From an uncultured Bacilli bacterium (GTDB lineage: Bacteria; Bacillota_I; Bacilli_A; RF39; UBA660), in assembly GCA_947588665.1 (NCBI GenBank), contig CANPYU010000070.1, positions 1 through 6,367 on the forward strand: DNA of 6,367 nt. The letters run 5' to 3'. Of this stretch, positions 1 through 5,659 are shown in pieces (position 1 is the first letter of the stretch; each line of letters starts with the position of its first letter). A program made the position numbers and the translations under genes. The notes under the pieces are model-generated. The model made no database searches and was not told where the DNA came from. It saw only the letters and a program-made list of their open reading frames with translations.

Positions 1-7
1 CTCCTCT
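1..7 (-). promoter_or_regulatory. Ribosome binding site of a gene starting left of the window
   Basis: On the minus strand the window ends in AGAGGAG, a strong Shine-Dalgarno sequence. The start codon would lie a few bases beyond base 1, so a minus-strand gene begins just outside the window and bases 1 to about 80 are its leader and promoter region. Nothing of its coding sequence is visible, so its product is unknown. Confidence 0.6.
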
Positions 8-44
8 GTAAATGCCTTTATCATAACATATTGGAAGTGAAATA

Positions 45-53
45 TTTGTCGAA
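45..53 (+). promoter_or_regulatory. Candidate Spo0A box (0A box)
   Basis: TTTGTCGAA matches the known Spo0A binding consensus (core TGTCGAA) at every position. It lies upstream of the minus-strand gene whose Shine-Dalgarno is at bases 1-7. In that orientation it reads TTCGACA and overlaps a possible -35. The downstream -10 is ambiguous (TATGTT or TATGAT within about bases 18-30). Spo0A is the master sporulation regulator; the box, together with a coat gene next door, suggests sporulation-linked control of the gene to the left. A 7-9 base motif can occur by chance in AT-rich DNA, but GTCGA is not an expected chance word here. Confidence 0.45.
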
Positions 54-87
54 CCATGACTTAAATATTTGTTTTTGGTCCTAAATT

Positions 88-131
88 AAAAAAAGACTGC
101 TAAAAAGCAATTTTTTAATTTTATAACAGTC
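88..131 (-). terminator. Rho-independent terminator of the coat protein gene
   Basis: On the minus strand, starting 23 bases after the coat gene stop, GACTG (131-127) pairs with CAGTC (99-95), extendable by one G-U pair. The loop of about 26 bases is AT-rich. The stem is followed directly by seven T (94-88). The large loop makes it weaker than a textbook terminator, but the position between two minus-strand genes and the T-tract support it. Confidence 0.65.
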
Positions 132-154
132 CTTAAAACACTACAATTAAATTC

Positions 155-529
155 CTAGCAACAATTTCTTTCATAAACATTTTGAACTTCATTTTCTTCA
201 CAACAAGAATAAGTTGGAGTATAAGTATGTTTATAAATATGATGATTTATAATTCTTGTATTACAAGGTTGAATATGAGGAACTTCATGACAAATATATC
301 TATGACATACAGTTTCTCTTGGTGCTTCATAAACTGGAGGACATACTACACCAGGCATTGTCTCTCCTCCCATCATACCCATTCCCATCATTTGTGATGA
401 AGAGCATGTATTCATACCCATTGGAATACCATTCATTCCCATATCTCCTGCTTGATACTCTGTATTATAATATGCAGTTTCTTGCATAGATTCAAAATCT
501 CTATTATTATTTATCTTCAAGATAATCAC
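155..529 (-). CDS. CotD-family spore coat protein
   Basis: Likely a small structural protein of the inner spore coat. Residues 74-105 carry the CotD core: VCHRYICHEVPHIQP, then NHHIYKH, resembling the VPHIHP and NHHIYKHEHYFPHT segments I recall from Bacillus CotD. There are nine cysteines, including CC pairs at 109-110 and 123-124 that could be cross-linked, and six histidines in the core. Residues 30-58 form a Met/Gly-rich stretch with ten methionines that I do not recall from CotD. No signal peptide or membrane segment is seen. The chosen start is GTG at 529, three bases after AAAGGA. TTG at 520 or ATG at 487 (residue 15) are possible, but the latter has no good ribosome site. The gene follows ffh by 66 bases and has its own sporulation-type -10 and terminator. 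The family call is fairly sure; the exact coat role is inferred. Confidence 0.75.
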   Translation of the reverse strand: MIILKINNNRDFESMQETAYYNTEYQAGDMGMNGIPMGMNTCSSSQMMGMGMMGGETMPGVVCPPVYEAPRETVCHRYICHEVPHIQPCNTRIINHHIYKHTYTPTYSCCEENEVQNVYERNCC

Positions 530-544
530 ATTTCCTTTCTAGTT

Positions 545-553
545 TATTGTATG
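545..553 (-). promoter_or_regulatory. Sporulation sigma (sigma-E/sigma-K type) -10 element for the coat gene
   Basis: The minus strand reads CATACAATA, a perfect fit to the sigma-K -10 pattern CATANNNTA and to the sigma-E -10 CATACAAT. It sits 15 bases before the GTG start, giving a very short leader that still includes the AAAGGA ribosome site. I see no convincing -35 at the right distance, so the choice between sigma-E and sigma-K is open. Bacillus cotD is known to be transcribed by sigma-K in the mother cell, which fits. Confidence 0.45.
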
Positions 554-595
554 ACTAACTTCTTACTTGGAATAGGTAATTATCCTAAAGATATT

Positions 596-883
596 CTAAA
601 AAGGCATTTTCATATTTCCATTACTAAAAGCCTTCATCATTTTTTTCATCTCTTCAAATTGATTTAATAATCTATTTATTTCTTCAACTGGTCTTCCACA
701 CCCTTTAGATATTCTTTGTTTTCTACTTGCTTTCAATACTTCTGGATGTTTTCTCTCATAAACTGTCATTGAACTAATTATAGCCTCAACATGTCCAATC
801 TGTTTAGGGTCAACACTTATATTGTTAAGCCCCATTTTTCTCGCCCCCGGAAGCATTTTTAAAATATTTTCTAATGGCCCTAA
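596..883 (-). CDS. Ffh, C-terminal part (M domain) in the -1 frame
   Basis: This frame holds the linker and methionine-rich M domain of the signal recognition particle protein. It reads LGPLENILKMLPGARKMG at the join, then HVEAIISSMTVYERKHPEVLKASRKQ, the RNA-binding segment RISKGCG (usual family form RIAKGSG), and VEEINRLLNQFEEMKKMM near the end. The M domain binds 4.5S/6S SRP RNA and signal sequences. The frame contributes 95 codons from the slip point to the TAG at 596. An internal ATG at 856 could give an 86-residue product, but no Shine-Dalgarno precedes it and the conserved LGPLENILK lies upstream, so it is best read as the continuation of ffh. Its intact reading frame argues that the break is recent, an error, or bypassed by frameshifting. 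Confidence 0.85.
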   Translation of the reverse strand, partial: LGPLENILKMLPGARKMGLNNISVDPKQIGHVEAIISSMTVYERKHPEVLKASRKQRISKGCGRPVEEINRLLNQFEEMKKMMKAFSNGNMKMPF

Positions 884-1902
884 TTTTTTATTTGCTTTAA
901 ATTATGTAAAAAATCTTCTAAATCATAGTTACCTTTTTTCATCTTAGCCATTTGGTCTTTAGCTTCTTCTTCCGTAACTAAATTTTCGACTTTCTCAGCA
1001 ATACCTAAAATATCACCCATATCTAAAATACGTTCAGCCATAGAAACAGGATAAAACTCTCTAAGTCCATCCATTTTTTCTGAATCTCCCACAAATTTAA
1101 TTGGAATATGTGTAATATGTCTAACTGAAAGTGCCACCCCGCCTTTAGTATTACCATCAAGTTTAGTTAAAATAGTCCCTGTAAGTTTAAGTGTATCATT
1201 AAACCCATTAATAACATTTATAGCATCTTGACCCATCATGGCATCAATAACTAAAATAGTCTCATCTATCTTTATTGTATCATTTATATCTTTTAACTCT
1301 TGCATTAAAGCTTCATCAATCTGTAACCGACCTGCTGTATCTATAATTATATAATCTAAATTATTATCCCTCGCATATACTTCTGCTTCTTTAACTATTT
1401 CTATGGGACTAATCTTTCCTTTAGTAAATACTGGAATATCTAAACTCTTACCAACTTCCACTAATTGTTCAATCGCTGCCGGACGATATACATCACAAGC
1501 CACTAATAAAGGTTTTTTATGATATTTTTTTCGCAAATAATTTGCTAGTTTTCCGGCTGTTGTAGTTTTACCACTTCCTTGAAGACCACATAGCATTAAA
1601 ACAGTCATACCATTATTAACTGTTAAAGGAACATAATCTCCCCCTAGTAACTCCACTAATTCATCTTTAACTAATTTAATAAATAATTCATCAGGTTTAA
1701 TATTTTTTTCTACTTCTAACCCTAAAGCCTTTTCTTTTACTTTTTGCACAAACTCTTTAACAACCTGATAATTAACATCTGCTTCTAATAATGCAAGTCT
1801 TATTTCTCTCATTGCATCACTAATATTTTCTTCTGTTATTCTTCCCATTCCCCTAATATTTTTAATAGCCTTACTAAGTCTATCTCCCATATATTCAAAC
1901 AT
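880..1902 (-). CDS. ffh: Signal recognition particle GTPase Ffh, N and G domains
   Basis: Ffh binds SRP RNA and, with receptor FtsY, delivers ribosomes making membrane proteins to the translocon. The N-domain helical bundle is residues 1 to about 90 (ALLEADVNYQVVKEF). The GTPase motifs follow: P-loop GLQGSGKT (106-113), DVYRPAA (137-143), DTAGR (188-192), TKLDG (246-250). The usual DARGG loop is NTKGG, and the usual FVGTGEK is FVGDSEK (270-276), mild departures from the consensus I recall. The frame stops with TAG at 882-880 after DLEDFLHNLKQIKN, exactly before the M domain, which continues in the -1 frame; the join would give 435 residues, near the Bacillus length of about 446. The start at 1902 follows GGATGGTGA by five bases. 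The usual upstream partner ylxM is absent; a lipoprotein gene with its own terminator precedes ffh. Confidence 0.9.
   Translation of the reverse strand: MFEYMGDRLSKAIKNIRGMGRITEENISDAMREIRLALLEADVNYQVVKEFVQKVKEKALGLEVEKNIKPDELFIKLVKDELVELLGGDYVPLTVNNGMTVLMLCGLQGSGKTTTAGKLANYLRKKYHKKPLLVACDVYRPAAIEQLVEVGKSLDIPVFTKGKISPIEIVKEAEVYARDNNLDYIIIDTAGRLQIDEALMQELKDINDTIKIDETILVIDAMMGQDAINVINGFNDTLKLTGTILTKLDGNTKGGVALSVRHITHIPIKFVGDSEKMDGLREFYPVSMAERILDMGDILGIAEKVENLVTEEEAKDQMAKMKKGNYDLEDFLHNLKQIKN
883..889 (-). other. Slippery heptamer A AAA AAT at the ffh frame break
   Basis: In the zero frame the codons are ATA AAA AAT TAG, so the heptamer A AAA AAT has the X XXY YYZ phase of a -1 ribosomal slip site, with a stop codon directly after it. 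Slipping back one base gives TTA GGG CCA TTA GAA, which encodes the conserved Ffh segment LGPLE. The same restoration would come from one extra A in the A6 run (RNA polymerase slippage), or the run could be a true deletion or a sequencing error. Downstream I see only a weak 5-base pairing (CCATT at 877-873 with AATGG at 836-832), not a strong stimulatory stem. Confidence 0.6.
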
Positions 1903-1925
1903 TTATATCACCATCCAGTAAAAAC

Positions 1926-1954
1926 ATTATATCAAAAAAAAATCCTGCATACAA
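1926..1954 (-). promoter_or_regulatory. Sigma-A promoter of ffh
   Basis: On the minus strand, -35 TTGTAT (1954-1949) and -10 TATAAT (1931-1926) are separated by exactly 17 bases. Transcription would begin near 1919, leaving a leader of about 17 bases that carries the GGATGGTGA ribosome site. The -35 hexamer is the loop of the terminator ending the previous gene, and its T-tract forms part of the spacer. Confidence 0.65.
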
Positions 1955-1971
1955 GCAGCATTTATTTTTTT
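1934..1971. terminator. Terminator of the lipoprotein gene, possibly bidirectional
   Basis: CTGC (1945-1948) and GCAG (1955-1958) form a stem around a six-base loop. One mismatch outside it is followed by further A-T pairs between the flanking A-run (1934-1942) and T-rich stretch (1961-1971). On the minus strand the stem is followed by GA and then nine T, a clear release tract for the lipoprotein gene ending at 2006. The G-C core is short, so efficiency is uncertain. It overlaps the ffh promoter. Confidence 0.65.
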
Positions 1972-2005
1972 ACTAAGCTTAAAATTTTAAACTACTCTTT
2001 ACAAC

Positions 2006-2869
2006 TTAACTTAAAGCTGTATTTCTAATATTTTCAATAAAATCTTGCATAATAGTTAAATAATTTTCATTATTGCTAACTTCTTCATCATTTAAAGTAT
2101 AAAGCATATTTACATTTATAATATTAGCTTTGTAATTACTCTCTAATTCTTTAATTAGATCACTTTTAACATCACTACTACATAAATATATATCTTTATA
2201 TCTTTCACTCTTAAAATTACTCTTAATTGTTGCCTCCATCACCGTATCACTATCTAAAACAACCACATTAAATCCATAATTTTCTAAAAACTTTAACTTA
2301 TCAGAAGATACTACTAAAGTTGTATTACCATCTTTACTAGCCATATTTGCAATATTTCTTAAATCAGCATCCATATATGATAAAGTTTCTTCTAATTCTT
2401 TATAATGATCTTCTATTCCTTCTATTACTAATTTACTCGTCGTATAATCAATTAAATTATTCTTAATATTTTTAGCTAACATTAAATAATTATTAGGACT
2501 TAACCATAATTCTTCTACCTGATTTTTATAATTTAAACCATAAGATACATCTATTAATAATAAATCTTCATTTTCATTTAAAAATTCTCTTGCTAACTCT
2601 TTTTCATTAGTAAGTCCATTATACACAAATAAAGCTCCACTTTGATATGTCTCTTTTTGTTTATTTGTAAGTTCATAAGTTTTAATATCAGCCCCACTAG
2701 GATAAATACTATAAACATTTTTTTCATTTCCATATAAATAATTAGTTAAATACTGAATTGGATATATAGTTGTATAAACATTATTATTACTTAATTTATC
2801 ACTTTTAAAACAACTAGTCACACTTATCATAACTAATATTAAAACCCCAAATTTAATTAATTTATTCAT
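2006..2869 (-). CDS. ZnuA/TroA-fold lipoprotein lacking canonical metal ligands
   Basis: A lipid-anchored extracytoplasmic protein of the cluster A-I metal-binding family (ZnuA, AdcA, TroA type). Residues 1-20 form a lipoprotein signal (Lys at 3 and 6, hydrophobic 7-17, lipobox VTSC with Cys20). Family landmarks follow: VYTTIYPIQYLTNYLYG (31-47), YPSGADIKTYELT (56-68), FVYNG (81-85), WLSP (122-125), LVVSSDKLKFLENYGF (185-200) and a C-terminal NYLTIMQDFIENI. In the family, histidines in PHxYE, PHxWLxP and HxAFxY bind Zn or Mn. Here those positions are Lys63, Glu120 and Ser188, and no His-rich loop replaces them. Start: ATG at 2869 is preceded by AAGGTGG; a TTG at 2911 lies inside the promoter and would spoil the signal peptide. 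No permease or ATPase gene is adjacent. Fold is fairly sure; ligand unknown, and metal transport is doubtful. Confidence 0.75.
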   Translation of the reverse strand: MNKLIKFGVLILVMISVTSCFKSDKLSNNNVYTTIYPIQYLTNYLYGNEKNVYSIYPSGADIKTYELTNKQKETYQSGALFVYNGLTNEKELAREFLNENEDLLLIDVSYGLNYKNQVEELWLSPNNYLMLAKNIKNNLIDYTTSKLVIEGIEDHYKELEETLSYMDADLRNIANMASKDGNTTLVVSSDKLKFLENYGFNVVVLDSDTVMEATIKSNFKSERYKDIYLCSSDVKSDLIKELESNYKANIINVNMLYTLNDEEVSNNENYLTIMQDFIENIRNTALS

Positions 2870-2880
2870 TCTTCCACCTT

Positions 2881-2894
2881 CAATATTAATATTG
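2881..2894. promoter_or_regulatory. Perfect 14-base palindrome over the lipoprotein gene start site (candidate operator)
   Basis: CAATATTAATATTG is a perfect inverted repeat. It shares four bases with the -10 hexamer (2896-2891) and covers the expected start of transcription near 2884, a classic repressor position. It does not resemble the Fur, Zur, MntR or AdcR boxes I know. An AT-only palindrome can arise by chance in this composition. Confidence 0.3.
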
Positions 2895-2919
2895 TAATTT
2901 ATTTTCTTCAATTTTTCAA
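2891..2919 (-). promoter_or_regulatory. Sigma-A promoter of the lipoprotein gene
   Basis: On the minus strand, -35 TTGAAA (2919-2914) and -10 TACAAT (2896-2891) are 17 bases apart, close to consensus at both. The transcript would start near 2884 and carry AAGGTGG before ATG 2869. This excludes the upstream in-frame TTG at 2911, which would not be transcribed. Confidence 0.7.
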
Positions 2920-2945
2920 CTTATTTTAAAAACTTACTTGCAAAT

Positions 2946-2954
2946 TTTGTCGAA
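2946..2954 (+). promoter_or_regulatory. Candidate Spo0A box between divergent genes
   Basis: TTTGTCGAA, the same nine bases as at 45-53, again fits the 0A-box consensus fully. It lies in the 153-base region between the divergent lipoprotein and helicase genes, 27 bases upstream of the lipoprotein -35 and 9 bases upstream of the proposed helicase -35. Either gene could therefore be activated or repressed by Spo0A. Confidence 0.45.
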
Positions 2955-2963
2955 CACTTTTTC

Positions 2964-2992
2964 TTGCTAAATCTCTTTTAATATTTTAAAAT
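2964..2992 (+). promoter_or_regulatory. Probable sigma-A promoter of the helicase gene
   Basis: TTGCTA (2964-2969) and TAAAAT (2987-2992) are separated by 17 bases, and the transcript would start near 3000, giving a leader of about 23 bases with AAAGGAG. The hexamers match less well than those of the neighbouring genes, and the region is AT-rich, so other choices are possible. Confidence 0.45.
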
Positions 2993-3022
2993 AAATATCA
3001 AACCAACTTTTAAAGGAGCAAT

Positions 3023-4465
3023 ATGAATATAACAGTTTTAAAAAACACCTTAGATAAAGAACAAACAATTGCCGCGACCACCAATAATGAAAACACCATG
3101 ATTATCGCTGGCGCGGGTTCGGGCAAAAGTTTAACTATGGTTGGTAAAATAAAATATTTAGTTAAAGAAAAAAATATTAATTTAGAAGATATTCTTTGCA
3201 TCACTTTTACTAATGATGCAGCTTTAAGTTTACAAAAGAAAATCAAAAAAGAATTAAATCAAGATAATAAAGTTTATACTTTTCATAAATTAGCTCTAGA
3301 AATAATTAAAGCTAACCACATTAAATTTACAATCGCTGAAGATAATTTACTAGATTATTTAATTGAAGAGATATTTGCTTCCCTCCCCAATCCCCAATAT
3401 TTTCGTAAGTATTTCTTTACTAAAAATTATGAAACATCACAAGCCTTTAAAAATTATAAAAAAACTATCGCGAGATTTATTAGATTATATATTTCTAATT
3501 ACTATGATTTAACTAAATTTAATGACATAATTTCTCATGCTAACAAGTTAGACTTACCCTATTTATTAATAATTAAAAAAATATATGAAATGTACTTAAT
3601 TGAAAAAAAATCTCAAGGTTTAATTGATTTTGATGATATGATATATCTAGGAGCTAAACTAGTTAGAAAAAATGGTATTAACAAAACTTATAAATATATT
3701 ATTATAGATGAATATCAAGATACTTCTTGTGTAAGAGAAAATTTAGTTAAAGAAATAGTGAATAAAACTCATGCTTATATTACCGTTGTTGGGGATGATT
3801 TTCAGTCTATCTATCGTTTCTCTGGTTGTGATTTAAATAACTTTCTTGATTTTCCTAATAATTTTAAACCAGTAAAAAAACTTTATTTAACTTCTACTTA
3901 CCGCAATAGCCAAGAACTAATTAATGTTGCCGGTTCTTTTGTCATGAAAAATCCTCGGCAAATCAAAAAAACTTTAACTTCACCCAAATCTATTCCGAAA
4001 CCTATAACTATTTTATATTACAAAAATGAAAAAAAAGATTTCTTAAAAGCTTTAGAATATATTAATAGTCCCAATTTAATGATTCTTGGTCGCAATAATT
4101 TAGATATTTATAATGTTTGCCCTCCAAATATGATTGATGATAATACTATTTATTATAATAGTTCTAATACTTATTATAAAACTATTCATAAATCTAAAGG
4201 ATTAGAAGAAGATAATATTTTAATTATTAATTTAACCAATGATACTAATTCTCTTCCTAGCAAAATAAAAGATGAAAAAATCTTAAAATATGTTTTAGTT
4301 CATAAAGATATTTATCCCTATGAAGAAGAAAGACGTTTATTTTATGTTGCTATAACTAGAACTAAAAACCATTGTTATCTTTATATCAATAAAAAAAATT
4401 CTTCTATTTTTATTGAAGAATTAATTAAAGATTATCGTAAATATCTTAACTTTGTTAAATTATAA
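3023..4465 (+). CDS. Compact helicase IV-like UvrD/Rep family (SF1A) DNA helicase
   Basis: An ATP-driven 3'-5' DNA helicase by family. All core motifs are present in order: Q-motif Gln14 (LDKEQTIAA), Walker A AGAGSGKS (29-36), Ia TFTNDAA (61-67), Walker B DEYQD (229-233), III GDDFQSIYRFSG (257-268), IV TYRN (292-295), V TIHKSKGLE (387-395) and VI EERRLFYVAITRTK (435-448). GDDxQxIYRFSG, the TYR block followed by NPRQIKK, and EERRLFYVA resemble E. coli helicase IV more than UvrD or PcrA. At 480 residues it is well short of UvrD/PcrA (over 700) and helicase IV (about 680): no N-terminal extension, and the 1B and 2B insertions look reduced. Start ATG follows AAAGGAG by four bases. It is the only plus-strand gene here, and its early codons (bases 3070-3125) look more GC-rich than its surroundings. 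Role probably repair or recombination; exact substrate unknown. Confidence 0.85.
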   Translation: MNITVLKNTLDKEQTIAATTNNENTMIIAGAGSGKSLTMVGKIKYLVKEKNINLEDILCITFTNDAALSLQKKIKKELNQDNKVYTFHKLALEIIKANHIKFTIAEDNLLDYLIEEIFASLPNPQYFRKYFFTKNYETSQAFKNYKKTIARFIRLYISNYYDLTKFNDIISHANKLDLPYLLIIKKIYEMYLIEKKSQGLIDFDDMIYLGAKLVRKNGINKTYKYIIIDEYQDTSCVRENLVKEIVNKTHAYITVVGDDFQSIYRFSGCDLNNFLDFPNNFKPVKKLYLTSTYRNSQELINVAGSFVMKNPRQIKKTLTSPKSIPKPITILYYKNEKKDFLKALEYINSPNLMILGRNNLDIYNVCPPNMIDDNTIYYNSSNTYYKTIHKSKGLEEDNILIINLTNDTNSLPSKIKDEKILKYVLVHKDIYPYEEERRLFYVAITRTKNHCYLYINKKNSSIFIEELIKDYRKYLNFVKL

Positions 4466-5644
4466 TAAATCCCCATACTCTTGCTTTTCCATCTCTTCTA
4501 TTTTCATAATTTCATGTTCCTTAACTGCTTTATATATCATTTCTTCATAAGGTATTAATTTTTCATACTCTAAACATTTAGCTTTATCGGGATTAATCAC
4601 TGGATGTTTAGGAACAAATATAGTACAGCAATCTTCATATGGCAATATACTAACTTGATAAGTATCTATTTTTTTAGCAATATCAATAATATCTAATTTA
4701 TCAAAACACGCAAGAGGTCTAATAACTGGTATTTTAACCACTTCATTAATAGCCGAAATACTTGTAAGCGTTTGACTTGCAACTTGCCCTATAGACTCCC
4801 CATTAATAAGTATTTTAGCGTTTCTTCTCCCCGCAATAATGGCACTTATCCGGTACATCATTCGCCTCATAATTGTTATTAAATATTCATGAGGAATATT
4901 CTTATAAATTTCTTCTTGTATTTGAGTAAAATTAACTACATGTAATATAATATCATTATTATATTTTGCAAGCTTTCTTGCTAACATAATAACTTTATTT
5001 TTAGCTTCCATACTTGTATGCGGTGGACTCTCAAAATAAATAGCCTCTATCTTTACTCCTCTTTTAATAGCCATATAACCAGCAACTGGAGAATCTATTC
5101 CTCCACTTAACATGAGTAAACCTTTCCCTAAAGTTCCAACCGGATAGCCACCTAACCCTTTAATTTTCTCAAAATAAACTAAACTGTTATCTTTTCGATA
5201 CTCAATATTTATTAAAACTTCCGGATTATTAACATCTACTCTTATATCAGGAATATTCTTTAATATTTCTGCTCCCATCATCTTGCTTAATTCTACACTT
5301 GTATATTCTATTTTTTTATTACTTCTTTTTGTCTCTACTTTAAATGTCTTGAATTCTTTATCTTTAAGTAATTCTAAAACTTGAGGGGTTATTTTTTCTA
5401 TATCATTACTATCTATTATATACCCAACATTAATTTCATGTATACCAAAAACATTAGTAACTCTCTTTATTACTTTATCTATATCACTTGTATGAATAAA
5501 CATTCTTCCTAAATCATAAGTAACATTAACATTCATATCTTTTAATGCAAACATAATATTATCTTTTAATTTAGTTAAAAAGAAATTAATATTATCTTTC
5601 TTAGTAGATAATTCTCCATATTTAATTAATATAACTTTTTCCAT
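4460..5644 (-). CDS. thiI: tRNA 4-thiouridine synthase ThiI (no rhodanese domain)
   Basis: ThiI adenylates uridine 8 of tRNA and replaces its oxygen with sulfur to make 4-thiouridine; some homologues also donate sulfur for thiamine synthesis. Numbering from the ATG at 5644 (394 residues): N-terminal ferredoxin-like domain with YGELSTKK (9-16), THUMP domain about 60-165, and a PP-loop ATPase with SGGIDSP (180-186), GESIGQVASQT (282-292) and EDCCTIFVPKHP (337-348), which holds the conserved catalytic Cys region. It ends without the rhodanese domain of the E. coli enzyme, as in Bacillus, where a dedicated cysteine desulfurase supplies sulfur directly. A GTG at 5653 in frame is the alternative start; the predicted transcript begins there. 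Upstream lie the GNAT gene and the end of a cysteine desulfurase gene, the expected sulfur donor. The 3' end overlaps the helicase gene by six bases. Confidence 0.93.
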   Translation of the reverse strand: MEKVILIKYGELSTKKDNINFFLTKLKDNIMFALKDMNVNVTYDLGRMFIHTSDIDKVIKRVTNVFGIHEINVGYIIDSNDIEKITPQVLELLKDKEFKTFKVETKRSNKKIEYTSVELSKMMGAEILKNIPDIRVDVNNPEVLINIEYRKDNSLVYFEKIKGLGGYPVGTLGKGLLMLSGGIDSPVAGYMAIKRGVKIEAIYFESPPHTSMEAKNKVIMLARKLAKYNNDIILHVVNFTQIQEEIYKNIPHEYLITIMRRMMYRISAIIAGRRNAKILINGESIGQVASQTLTSISAINEVVKIPVIRPLACFDKLDIIDIAKKIDTYQVSILPYEDCCTIFVPKHPVINPDKAKCLEYEKLIPYEEMIYKAVKEHEIMKIEEMEKQEYGDLL

Positions 5645-5659
5645 ATAAATCACAAACTT

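Noticed and set aside
1..84. Open plus-strand frame running from the left edge to a TAA near base 84
   Set aside because: Only 27 codons with no recognisable C-terminus; it opposes a clear minus-strand Shine-Dalgarno and a likely promoter region.
182..667. Plus-strand open frames of 71-77 codons across the coat gene and the ffh 3' end
   Set aside because: They are antisense shadows of cotD and ffh with no family resemblance and no ribosome sites of note.
832..877. Stem-loop downstream of the ffh slippery site as a frameshift stimulator
   Set aside because: Only a 5-base pairing with a loop of about 36 bases can be drawn, too weak to count as evidence.
1979..1990. Perfect palindrome TTAAAATTTTAA after the lipoprotein gene
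   Set aside because: Pure AT, not placed at a promoter, and easily expected by chance in this composition.
2870..2911. In-frame TTG at 2911 as start of the lipoprotein (14 extra residues)
   Set aside because: It lies in the spacer of the TTGAAA-17-TACAAT promoter and precedes a good Shine-Dalgarno and ATG at 2869; it would put charged residues ahead of a normal lipoprotein signal.
3010..3246. Minus-strand open frame of 78 codons opposite the helicase start
   Set aside because: It overlaps the well-supported helicase motifs in antisense and has no recognisable protein content beyond AT-driven hydrophobic residues.
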